From Dermacentor variabilis (taxonomy: Eukaryota > Arthropoda > Arachnida > Ixodida > Ixodidae): a DNA stretch of 64,000 nt. The notes under the pieces were generated by a model. The model did not search any database and was not told the DNA's origin. It saw only the letters and a list, made by a program, of their open reading frames with translations. The number at the start of each line of letters is the position of its first letter. Within the stretch, counting starts at the first letter, position 1. This document shows positions 54,340 to 64,000 of this stretch, in pieces. The translations under genes were made by a program, and so were the position numbers. The DNA lies in the NCBI RefSeq assembly GCF_050947875.1, contig NW_027460335.1, positions 10,555,928-10,619,927 of the forward strand, given 5' to 3'.

Positions 54340-56425
54340 CTCAAGGATGTCTAATCAGCCAGGTGCACTTAGACGTATCAGTAATGTTTGTGCAATACAT
54401 GTGCTTTCATTTCACTCACACGTGTTGCAATGTATGCGCCGAGTACAAGCGATATAAACACGCGAATTTCGTCTGCACTTTGACGTCAGTAGCCAAATGA
54501 TTTGCGTTTCCAAATACCTTGACTAATGCACTCAGTGCTACTCACTGATAGAAAGTATGCCAATGACGTCATCAGGCGTGTATGAAAGAGAATGCATAAC
54601 CGCTTCCTTTGAGATCTACATGGCACCCTCTCTTAGACATACACAGCTTCGAAACAGGAAGAATGTGCGTGAAGCCATACACAACTCGAATTTCTGGAAA
54701 AAGAGGCCTACACATTGCACATACCATGTGTTCTCTTACAACGCAGCATTCTCTAAAAGTTGGCAAGCTTAGCTTCCTTAGATACACATGAGCGATAAGT
54801 TCTGTCAATTTTTTTTAAATCTTCACAATTTTATTTTTAGATTTTGTGTTAGACGTTCATTTTCTCTTACCTACGAACCAACTCAATAACAAGTTCATTA
54901 TGGTGACCTAAATATTACGTCGGTAGTTCAACAAGGCATTTCCCAGATATTGCGCATCACGTCGCTTTCTTTTGAACCTCTAGAATGATTTCGGCTGTAG
55001 CTAGTCCTGTATCTTCCCTGACATATTTCTTGAACTTATTTGCCTTTGACCAAGAGGAAACGATGGCGTGTGATAACACACCACTGAGTTGTATACAACG
55101 CGTGAATACCAAAACGTTTTGTGCATAAGCACTCCATATAGAATGCCAAGATGGCTTCATTCATAGACCCTGAACAAGAAAAATTATGAATAGCTGTTGA
55201 ATAGCAGCGATAAACAACAACCGATGTGTGATCGCCGGTTTGCCATCTTACTCAGTACGCAGCAACCACAGCAAGACAATCATCCACCTATGTTTGCGTC
55301 GCAGCTTCTAGCTTCTTCCGTTTCGTGATTCCGCGGCATCGCCCACCTCGCGTGATCGCCGATGGTAGTTCCCCACCAACGCTGTAGACGAACTGCTTCG
55401 TCTGTGCGACGCGCATTTCCGAAACTCAACGCCGTATCCTCCACAGACCTATGGTCTCGTTTAATGGATGAACCGAATGCTGACAAGCATGCTGCCCACG
55501 TACGTGTACTCTGACCACATGAATTAGGATGACGCCTTACCATTCATCAAGCATGCATACCTATAACACAGCGGAGCATGATCATCTCACTACAGCCCTT
55601 CCTATCTCCCTTATGCCTGGTTGCCGCATATCTTCCTCGACACCATCCTATCGTTTTCCGTATATACCAAATATTCAAGTCAAAGTCCAAGTTCAGTTTG
55701 TTTGAACATCAACATTTACAGACAGTGTTGCAGCGGACAGGGAAAAAAGCCTCAATATAGGGCTTGACTGCGTCCACTGGCCGTCTACTTGGCAGCAGTG
55801 CAAATAAAGACTACATACAAGAGTGTCGAATGGAAGAACGCAAGACGTAAAAAGATAACCACTTAGAATCGTAGAACAAAAAGCAATATCATTATTAGAA
55901 GAACGCATATCTAAACAAACGGCCAATAAATATATAAAATGAACATGTGTATAAATCGCAAACAAATTTGATCGCCGATACACTCTGCCTTGCCGAAGAA
56001 GCCCAAGGATAGCACATTTTCGCACTCTGCCACCGCAAAACCGCTCAAAGCAGCGGTACCACCGCACTCAGTAAGGCTTTGGATCCCACAGCGCAAGCGC
56101 GGTTTATGCTGTAAGTTTTCGTCACACTATGTTTGCTCGTTCACCGTTTTCGACCATTTGAGTGTCCTAACTTACGTCGTCACACGCCTCCAGTGTATGG
56201 TCTGCGTTTTAAGCACGATTATACCATCACTGAACAATGACTATCCCAGCTGGCTTCGTCTGCGAAACGGCAATTAAAAGGCGGCGAGATCAAGAGGTTG
56301 AAGAAGAAGAGGACGATGACGGTCCATGCGGCGAGCAGCAGTGTTTACATGGCTATCATCCCGATCAATCGTATATACCAGCCTTGATCTGTAAATAAAC
56401 ACACAATAATCCGTAACAATATCAT
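54340..56425. other. No recognised feature
   Basis: Short frames (54,557-54,772; 55,280-55,543; 55,990-56,277) match no family that I know. The stretch 56,335-56,410 (ccgatcaatcgtatatacca ... gtaaca) has the look of an LTR end, with a TATA-like word and a -TAACA end, but I found no second copy. Confidence 0.45.
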
Positions 56426-56429
56426 TAAG

Positions 56430-56680
56430 GGGGCCCGAAAGGCAATAGCACGCCTATAAACCATCCGAAGAAGTCGGACACACATCCGATGCATGTCCCA
56501 TACTAAACTCCCTGGGATGCTGGATCTGTGAGACCACCATCCTCATACCGCCATCCCTGAGGACTACAACTGCGCTGTACCTTGTGCCCTATGCAGTGGC
56601 GCACACCACACCATGGACCCCGAGTGTAAGAAACTACTCAAGCCCAAATATATCACAATAAAAAAAAACATGTAGGCTTA
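56430..56680 (+). pseudogene. LINE ORF1 zinc-knuckle fragment with poly(A)
   Basis: One frame gives LGCWICETTILIPPSL and another gives PCALCSGAHHTMDPEC, cysteine/histidine clusters like those of I-type LINE ORF1 proteins. The block ends in aataaaaaaaaac, so it may be a poly(A) end, though ORF1 is not normally at the 3' end. Small and uncertain. Confidence 0.42.
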
Positions 56681-56972
56681 ACTTGGTGTTAATGCCGCTA
56701 CGACAGAGTAGACATTGATGTGGTGGGATGTAAATAGCCATCACTTAAATATATTTGTTTTGGCTGCTAGATAAACGTCTACAGTGACGCTAACTATCCG
56801 TATCAAATTAAGAAATAGGGATTTTTTTTTTCTATAGAGCAAACAAATCTAGGCTTTGATTTTCAATATGTGCGTTTTCTTCAAGAACGGAATGCACCCT
56901 AATTTATTGCAGCTTCTTGCAAGGGAAACCCTTCTTTAGCGTCAACGGCTGCAACGCACGCCAAGAGGTAAA

Positions 56973-57036
56973 ATGAAGATATGGCAGAGTGCGTTGTTAA
57001 TTGCGACGGCAAGCTGTGTATCATCTATTTGCGACG
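56973..57036 (+). CDS. Secreted TIL-like protein, exon 1 (signal peptide)
   Basis: ATG 56,973 opens a 21-codon frame starting MKIWQSALLIATASCVSS: a basic start, a hydrophobic core and small residues before the predicted cut, a typical signal peptide. Codon 22 is split after its first base at 57,036, directly before a strong donor site GTAAGT (57,037-57,042), giving a phase-1 intron. The exon at 63,057 starts with the two bases needed to complete the codon (to Glu) and then codes for a cysteine-rich domain. Both exons match what tick secreted inhibitors look like, with the signal peptide in its own exon and a phase-1 junction. A possible acceptor (tttattgcag) lies about 60 bp upstream of the ATG, so a 5' UTR exon could exist further left. 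Confidence 0.66.
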
Positions 57037-58967
57037 GTAAGTTAAATATTTATTATAGAACTGCACTTTGCGTAATCTTGTAGGCTAGATTTTTTTGCCA
57101 TTCATAAAACTGCCCCGCCAAATAATTTGAATAAAAAATCAGTGACCTGTCGCAAATCCTTACTTTTAAAATTTTTAATGCGATAGCGTTGCGTGAAATG
57201 TTTCACTCCGCGCAAACGTAGCTGGCATTATGCGGCATTGTACATACCTAGGCCGCATTAGTTACGCCTACAAGACGTCGTAGTGCACTTAATGACGCTA
57301 GTATACATTTCTATAGTATCTAAATTGGTATTTGCTTGTTGTCAATTACGAATTGGGATATTCGTATAAAATAAGAGGTTATAAAGCACATACGACTGCA
57401 CAAAATCCTTTGGAAGAGTCGAATGTGTTTTTAGTTGGTCTAAATAGATCACGTGCAGACGAAGGGAGTTATGACAACAAGCAGCTTTATGAATAGAAAC
57501 TGCAAAAAGGACGGAAGCACAGAATGATCCAAAGCGAGCTCTCGACGTACCCCCTCCTCTCTCTTGATAGTCTATACTTTTCTGGACATCCATTTACCTT
57601 GCTGATCAAATACAACTGTTCCATTAGACGAATACATCCGTTTATCAGAAGCAGCAAATTCAAATTTTCTGAATGAAGTGTAATCACTTGAGCTGAACGC
57701 CTTCTCAATTCAACAACTGCGACAGTGTCTTTTTAATGATTTTGGAAGGAAGTTGTTATATTCATTGACAATAAAAGTATCTTTGATAACGTATCATGCA
57801 AGAAATGGCATAATCTTAGTCAATTCAATTCGATATATACTTTACCCCGCCGCACGTATATAAAATATTCGCACCGACAGCATTTTGGCTGGTATCGGCC
57901 ACAATATAAAAAAATCACTGTAGGCCAGTCAAAACCATTAAGTAGGTACATTTCTACGAACATACTACATGTTACCTCAACAAGCGAATACAATTTGTCA
58001 CAGGATTGGTCTTAGTGTCCAGTATCCCGGCTCCCATATGTAATGCCCCACGGGGGCCTTTGAGGGCACGATAAATTATGATGATGATGAAAAAATTGAT
58101 CAATTATCGCGAATAAACAAGTTATGGCATGTGATTTTACAATATTTAGCACATACAGACACGCGCATTCTCTGATTGGTAATATTATGCATATTGCGAC
58201 AGAATCCAAGGTAAATAGCCAATGATATTCAGTAGTCAGTGGCCGTTCCAAATAAGCCGACTGGAAAGATTTCAATTGCCCTTTAATGCTTGTATAGCAT
58301 GCCGACTTCGGAACGTAATTACATCATCAGAAAAGAGCGACCTCCAATATTATGTGTTGTGTGCTAAATATGAAATCCCCTAAATTGAAGCACGTGAAAC
58401 TCATCGCACATCTCACTTGAATTTCTACGTGAGAAAAGCCTATTATTGTTTACATCGCTCGCTAAAAAAAAAACAAGCTTGGGAATTAGGTTGCATACTG
58501 TAGTCCCATTATTTTACAGCATTACGGTAGGTTACCATGAACAAAGAAGAAACCGATCTGAAAGTAAACGGCTTGGAAAATATTAATGGGCAGGAACGAA
58601 ATCGAATAGAGGATGAGGAGCCAACCTAGTTGCACATATCCGGTGACCCAAATCGTCCTCAAAAGTGTACAGTGAAGACCAGCACAGACTAGTCGACATG
58701 TGCCCAGTGATTGAAGTCGGTGTCGCAGATGCTCATAGAAGAGTAGTACATACCCAGTAGAGCACCTACAGCGACCCATTTCGGTGGGATGGAAGTTCGT
58801 AGAAGAGTGGTACATGTGCACATTATCCTATACTCAATTACCAAATTTGCTGCGGCGGTTGCTTTCGAACCCTGCTTCCTCACAACACAGCCAGGCCTAT
58901 AGTCAAGCACCTCAACATGTGCTACAGAGTGAAGTGGGCTGTTGGGAAAATGTTAACACAAAAACCG

Positions 58968-58968
<1 letters not shown>

Positions 58969-59055
<87 letters not shown>

Positions 59056-59076
59056 GGACGGACGGACGGACGGACC

Positions 59077-59120
<44 letters not shown>

Positions 59121-59158
59121 CACAGACGGACGGACGGACGGACGGACGGACAGACAGA
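58969..59158 (+). repeat. (CAGA)n / (CGGA)n compound microsatellite
   Basis: About 190 bp of gaca/caga units with two blocks of gacg units (near 59,053-59,075 and 59,127-59,150). A short satellite run cagacagacagacag occurs again at about 59,221-59,237. Long frames across it on both strands (poly Gln-Thr-Asp-Arg, poly Ser-Val-Cys-Leu) are by-products of the repeat. Confidence 0.97.
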
Positions 59159-59546
59159 CCTCGGAAAGTTCGTGATGTACGCATTCTTAGCGTACATCGC
59201 GAACAGACAGTACAGTTTTTACAGACAGACAGACAGTTTTTAGTACAGAGTTCTGCGACAGATAAATCATAGAGCAAAATCACTATTACGTTCCGGTCAC
59301 TGTAACCTATCAAGTGGTCAATAATTATGGCATATTGCTTGCAAAAGGAAGTGCAGGACCTATTCATGTTTTTTTACATCGTAGAAGTGGACAAAAACAT
59401 ACTGACCGAATTCGTCTTAAGGGCAAGTAAATTATTATGTCAGCGTTTGTTAAAAAACAACTGTATATAAGGACAGAAAATATTTTCTATACTAGTATGA
59501 AGCATTTGCTGCTTAAAAGAGGAGGGCGATAGCCCACTCTTATTAA

Positions 59547-60274
59547 GAGGAAGCTTTAGCTCGGGTGCTCCAATCTAAATACATGTAAAAGGAGAATTCG
59601 TTTTTCTCGGCAACCACTACACCAAATTTGACGAGGTTGGTTGCATTTAAAAGAAAAACGTAAAATATAGTCATTGCTGGTTTCGAATTTTCGAGTTAGG
59701 TCGTCAATTTTTTATTAAAAATTGGCTAAAATCAAAAATTTTCACGGAACGAAACTATCAAGTTTACAAGTCTATAACTCAACAACAAATAAACGGTAAT
59801 ACGATTCTGTGAATTGCACCTAACAGTACATCTAAAGCGGACAAAATTGATACCTCACACAGGAATAAAAAAAAAGATTAGTAATAGGGAAATACAACTT
59901 TTGTAGAATCCTTGTAACCAACGTGACAAATTCACGTAAGATGTAAAATGACATATCGGATTTGTCCGCTTTGACCTATCTAATGGATGCTGTTTATAGA
60001 ATGGCGATATCAATTCTTGATGCAGAGCTATGAATTTGTAAACTTCGTGCTTCTATGTTTTTTTTTGAGACGGTAAAATATCTGAAAATTTTGAAAGAAA
60101 ATTCTAGCCCTAAATCGAAATTCTGCTCGCAAGAGTCACTAGAATTTAACTTTTTCTTTCACATGCATCCAACTTTATAAAAATAAGTCCAGGGGTTATC
60201 TCGTAAAACGTTTTTGCGTTTTACATGTATTTCAATAGGCCGCATCGGAGTTGGGCCCGAGCTAAAGCTTCCTC
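59547..60274. mobile_element. Inverted-repeat element, 728 bp (MITE-like)
   Basis: Perfect 19-bp inverted ends gaggaagctttagctcggg (59,547-59,565) and the complement (60,256-60,274). The interior is AT-rich and non-coding. Possible target duplication TAA (59,544-59,546 and 60,276-60,278) with one base unaccounted for, so the exact edge is open. I remember this as a very common tick sequence. It lies in the proposed intron of the TIL-like gene. Confidence 0.8.
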
Positions 60275-61339
60275 GTAAGACACCGCAATCCAGGCAGACA
60301 AAGAACGTTTGAATTCAGTCTTTCCTGCAAGAACATTCAAGGAAGCATGCGAATCTTAGCCATTTTTTGATGAAAGAAGCAACGCTGCCGCCTTCTGTAG
60401 GGTATCACTTTATTTGGTTTTATAGATCTTGACGTAAGCCCTAATGTCCATCTTTTTTAGCCATATATTCATTACCGCAAAATCTCAGTCTCGATGCTAC
60501 GAAATATATGCGAGATCCTTGCATAGTTGCATCGATATTGTCTATTTCACAGCAAACCTTGATTTTACATTCTACGTAAGCAACATCTTTCGCGTATGCC
60601 GCATCTGTATCCTCCTATCTCATATCCAAGTGAAATTCCATACCTTTGTTTTTTTTTTCTATAGCAAGGCACTTTGTCACGCAGTACCTTGCTGTCCGCA
60701 CAAAGATTCTCGCTTAAAGGAACGGGAGCGTTGGTATTCCAGCCTACTGCTACTAAAAAGCACTACTAAAAGAATCTTACTAAAAAAAGCACGCGTGCCC
60801 AATTATCTGCATTCATAATGGTGAAGCACAAATACTAGAAGGGGCCGCGTGTTTCCATAAAACGAACATCAGCATGAAGGCTATGCTTTGGTAGCACGTG
60901 GCTTGGAGCGCATGGGCCCGTTGCGGCCAAATTACATAGTACTTCTCTTTATTAAGGTACTAAGAGTAAAAGGCAGAAACAATAATAGCACAAGTATTGG
61001 GGCGGTCAAGAACACACTGTGGGATGTTTTAAGACGCAGCGCTATTTGTGCCATCAGATATCACCCCATTAGCTAAAAACACGTTTCTCTTCCGCAATAT
61101 TGATTTTACCTAAAACGCCAATACATGTTGGTTGCTGAAGGAACGCCGATGCCAAAATCCTGTAGGTATCATAATTTTACGTTGTGCCCACTTTATTGCG
61201 ATAGTAATTACATGGACAATCCAGGCGCATTGCTGCCGCTATCATGACGTTTCGTAAATGTCAAAGGGCGATAACATAGACGCCACGTGCCTTATGCTTT
61301 ATGTAGAACTGAGTGAGTGCAAAGGTGAGCCTGCGATGC

Positions 61340-61665
61340 CGACTCAATCCGGCCGGAAAGGAGGAAAGTGGAGAGGAAGCGTCTCACGCAAAGGGACAAG
61401 GGGAGGGGAGGGAGGGGTTCGTTCTACTTCAGCAGCTGCTCCGCTTTATGCGGCGGCGCTAGCCGTATCATGAAAGGGATCTGCGATGGGGAGAGAGTGC
61501 ACCGACGGCTGATAGTTTCGTGTGCGCTGTGTTTTCACGGCTTAGTTCGCGTTGAAGCGAGAGGCAGCACGAAGGACAACTCGGTCGCTGCTGCTGCCGC
61601 GCTTCCTCACGCCAGCGTACTAACAGTGAGTTTCCACAGTAATTGAGTGAGATGTGTTCACGTTG
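61340..61665 (+). repeat. GC-rich dispersed tick repeat
   Basis: Starts near ccggccggaaaggaggaaag and runs through cttcagcagctgctccgctt, tcatgaaagggatctgcgat and acgaaggacaactcggtcgc. GC content contrasts with its surroundings. I recall close relatives in many tick sequences, but cannot confirm. The frames here are not taken as genes. Confidence 0.5.
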
Positions 61666-63056
61666 GCTCGAGCACGTATGACATCATTGTTCTTAATTTA
61701 GTTTGTAAGCGAATGTTTCAGTGTTTATACGGATGCTAAATTTACTATCCTTACTTCCTATAGTTGTCTACTAGTTTGTTATCCCAATAGATGTTTCGCT
61801 TTTCGACAGTGACTTTTTTTCATTAACAGCGCTTACAAAGTTTCCTGGAACATTTGGCACATGACAGGTGTGCACGATCGTATGAGTTTTGTATAGGTTT
61901 CGGAAAGCAGCATATGTAAAAAAGGAACACGAAGTTTTTAGTTACGTGGATTTTAATGAATTCCTCGTGAATATAGTTAATATAAAATGTTATTTTCTCT
62001 ATGTTCCTATTACCCGTCTATGCAATTGCGTTCCGTAGTCATTTAATGCCTTTTATTTCATTTTTCCATGATACATTGGTTTGCTTCGTTAATGTTTTGC
62101 CAAATTATTATGCACTTCTGTGTGTGTTCTGTATCTTAACCATCCTCTTTTCCTTTGTTTTGTCTACCTGTGGGAGTGCGATAGCCGCCTCTAGCTGTCG
62201 TTTAACGTCGCACATTTTATATTCAATAAAAATGAGAAGAAAGGGATAGAGAGGAGTCTGCGCTACATTCTTCCGCCAGAATCTCCATTTTGTCAGGACA
62301 ATAAAAAAACAGTTCGGTACTGTGTTACACTCCTGTAATACGTACGTGAAGCAGAAAGCCTACTGCGCGCATGGTTCTGCATTAATTGATGTTACCGGAG
62401 GGGTCAGAACTCTTGTAACACATAACGAGCCGTAGTGTTAGGTAAACCTATGGCGCTTTAGCTCGACCTCCTCAATTACACATGCGAGCACTCAATGCGC
62501 TACCTAAATGTTATTTCTTTCTTTCACTTTTTCTTTCCGTCTTCTGTTCCATGTTTCCTTCGTTCTTCCTTTCTTTAGTTTCTTCATTCATATCCATGCA
62601 TGGTATCTTTGCTTGCTTCCTTACTTACAGGAGTATGAGACGCTCCTAATAATGGCATTATTTCTCTCGCTGGACTAGACGTTGCTTTTTTCAGGTAGGA
62701 GCCATTTCCATGAGCCACTTAAGGCTTTTGCCTTGAAAAGGCGGTGCGCGCTTAAGCGCGAAAGCAGTAAACAGCATTTTGGTCGGATACGCGTCTACAT
62801 GGAACAACAAAATACATCATGTCCTATGAAAGCTGCGTATAAAGCACATCAATCCGAATACCAAGGCACCAGGCGAAACACACACAGCTTCCTTCCAAAA
62901 TAATCTTCATGGTATTTTGTCCGACCTTTCTTATTCTAGCACATCAGCCACCGAAATTTGGCCATTCTAGCAGTAAAGCTAAAGAAATTAGATATCACAA
63001 GGGGTGCAAGACAACCTTAATCGCACATTGCTTCCTTTTTTATTGTTTTTGTCTAG

Positions 63057-63233
63057 AATGCTGGCGAGACAATGAATGGAAAGTGAAATGCTGGGACAAT
63101 TTCGTGCCGGAGAAGTTGTGCCCTGGAGTTCCTGAGACATATTGCAATAAGAAACGGCGGCGATGCGTTTGCGGCTGCAAACACGGTACGTTTCGGAGGA
63201 TGGACTGGGCATGCGTGCCTTATCGAGAATGCG
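63057..63233 (+). CDS. Secreted TIL-like protein, exon 2 (cysteine-rich domain)
   Basis: The exon follows a clean acceptor (ttgtttttgtctag, 63,043-63,056) and encodes about 59 residues with nine cysteines. Landmarks are ECWRDNEWKVKCWD, LCPGVPETYC, a basic KKRRR run, then CVCGCKHGTFRR and CVPYREC. The closing pattern C-x-C-x-C-x2-G-x2-R..C-V-P-x3-C is the signature of trypsin-inhibitor-like (TIL) domains, small disulfide-rich secreted serine-protease inhibitors that ticks use in saliva, haemolymph and eggs. TIL domains usually have ten cysteines, so one is missing or in another exon. The exon ends after the first base of a codon before donor GTGAGT (63,234), again phase 1, which suggests a further exon beyond the window. 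If the donor is not used, translation stops two residues later (TAG 63,239-63,241). Confidence 0.68.
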
Positions 63234-63241
63234 GTGAGTAG

Positions 63242-63437
63242 ACAAGCGGATTAGTACTTTCGATCGCCTCTGCTGTGGCCGTGCTGAGAACTTAGGAAAG
63301 AAACGGGCAGTGAATCGGTCCCGAACTATGACTAAAGCGTGAGAAATAAGTGTCCTCCGTGTAGATAGTATATTGCACTGCCAATGTGCTTTCGAATAAC
63401 GTCGGGTGAGTGCCGCTCCAGAATGCCTTCCACTTAC
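63242..63437. other. No recognised feature after exon 2
   Basis: Short AT-rich flank between the exon and the hairpin. Confidence 0.4.
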
Positions 63438-63474
63438 GCATCGTGGTGGCTTCCTGAAGAAGCCACCACGATGC
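63438..63474. other. Perfect 16-bp hairpin
   Basis: gcatcgtggtggcttc (63,438-63,453) and its exact complement (63,459-63,474) around a 5-base loop ctgaa. The stem is GC-rich. No T-run follows, so it is not a bacterial-type terminator. It lies 0.2 kb downstream of the TIL-like exon. Confidence 0.85.
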
Positions 63475-64000
63475 TACTTATTTTCAGCTTTCACTTTATT
63501 TCTTTTTGTTGTTACAAACGTTGCTGAAAATCTCCTATACGCTCTTAGCTATAGTTTTGGGCCCATACAAATGAATACAAAACACCATTGCAACTCGGGT
63601 TAACAGCTAATGTGATTTCCAAGTACATATTCCGGTAACATTGTTGTTAAAATGATATAATTAAATTTGTTATAGCAGAAGGAAAAAACAACAATCGCAA
63701 AATTCGTTACTATTACGATAGAGAAACACATGGCTTATGAATTATAAATTGCTTAAGAGCATACTAAAATCATGGACTCTCTTTTACCCTCTTCGGAAGA
63801 TTATTCGATATCTTCGTTCCAATGTCGGCTAACCTGCGCCTACCATATAAATTGCTAAAAGTTGGTACGTTAAAATTTTTGTTGAATTGTGTCCTTGTCT
63901 GTCTGTGTGGTGTGATGAAAGAGGTACTTGGAAGCGGGTGGTTGTCCGAAAGTGTGGCATGAACTCAGCACGCTGTTTTGAAATCTCTCATAATGAGGAA
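63475..64000. other. No recognised feature to window end
   Basis: AT-rich. One short frame (63,406-63,603) with a hydrophobic stretch but no known family. Confidence 0.45.

Larger units (their letters stand above)
57037..63056 (+). other. Proposed 6-kb intron of the TIL-like gene
   Basis: Starts GTAAGT and ends with a pyrimidine run then TAG (cttttttattgtttttgtctag). It contains a CAGA microsatellite, a 0.73-kb inverted-repeat element and a GC-rich dispersed repeat. The other parts (57,050-58,950; 60,280-61,330; 61,700-63,030) show no recognised feature. I found no further cysteine-rich exon inside. Confidence 0.6.

Noticed and set aside
56335..56410. Solo LTR end (TATA word, -TAACA)
   Set aside because: No left end, no target duplication and no second copy in the window.
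58784..59367. Long frames of about 150 residues on both strands
   Set aside because: They consist of (CAGA)n translated as QTDR or SVCL units. Any four-base repeat without a stop gives such frames.
60650..60800. Possible extra exon of the TIL-like gene after a tttttttttctatag acceptor
   Set aside because: In the phase required by exon 1 the frame reaches a stop after 17 codons without the cysteine pattern; no donor follows.

Overview
This window reads as non-coding arthropod chromosome packed with old transposable elements. I infer a hard tick (Ixodida, probably metastriate). The reasons are the mix of Gypsy LTR elements, I-, Tx1- and Jockey/CR1-like LINEs, a tRNA-derived SINE fragment, a TTAA-flanked MITE family and other dispersed repeats that I remember from tick sequence, plus one split gene for a secreted cysteine-rich TIL-like peptide. 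There are no operons, bacterial signals or CRISPR arrays. Where no exact repeat or splice edge is given, element edges are my estimates, good to tens of bases.

Left part (1-12,800). A tandem pair of a 200-220 bp repeat is followed by a complete Gypsy element, E1 (860-12,791). E1 has TG..CA LTRs, a 4-bp AGGC target duplication, a primer site, gag, protease, RT, RNase H, integrase and a purine tract. It is broken by a 1.35-kb DNA transposon inside integrase (17-bp inverted repeats, 8-bp target duplication) and by a 5.3-kb I-like LINE on the minus strand inside its 3' LTR.

12,800-25,600. A Tx1-like LINE (minus) is interrupted by a 191-bp solo LTR (4-bp duplication ATCT) and a TTAA MITE. After it come a 5'-truncated LINE tail between two diverged copies of a GC-rich repeat, an inverted pair of Penelope-like repeats, a LINE ORF1 with two zinc knuckles, and 3 kb in which I recognise nothing.

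25,600-46,700. A second Gypsy element, E2 (plus), runs directly into a 104/70-bp tandem array (30,208-31,048). Several minus-strand LINE tails and RT fragments follow. A third Gypsy element, E3 (minus), is split inside its RT by a 1.4-kb TTAA element carrying a THAP-type zinc finger reading frame. A LINE tail cuts off the 5' end of E3.

46,700-64,000. This part holds a nearly full-length but decayed Jockey/CR1-like LINE with a baculovirus-FP-like ORF1 (50,590-54,330). It also holds the only convincing host gene: a signal-peptide exon (56,973-57,036) and a TIL-like cysteine-rich exon (63,057-63,233) that join in matching phase across a 6-kb intron. That intron contains a CAGA microsatellite, a 0.73-kb inverted-repeat element and another dispersed repeat.

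The elements form a readable insertion history. All three Gypsy polymerases have lost the YxDD catalytic motif, each by a different lesion, so none can be autonomous.
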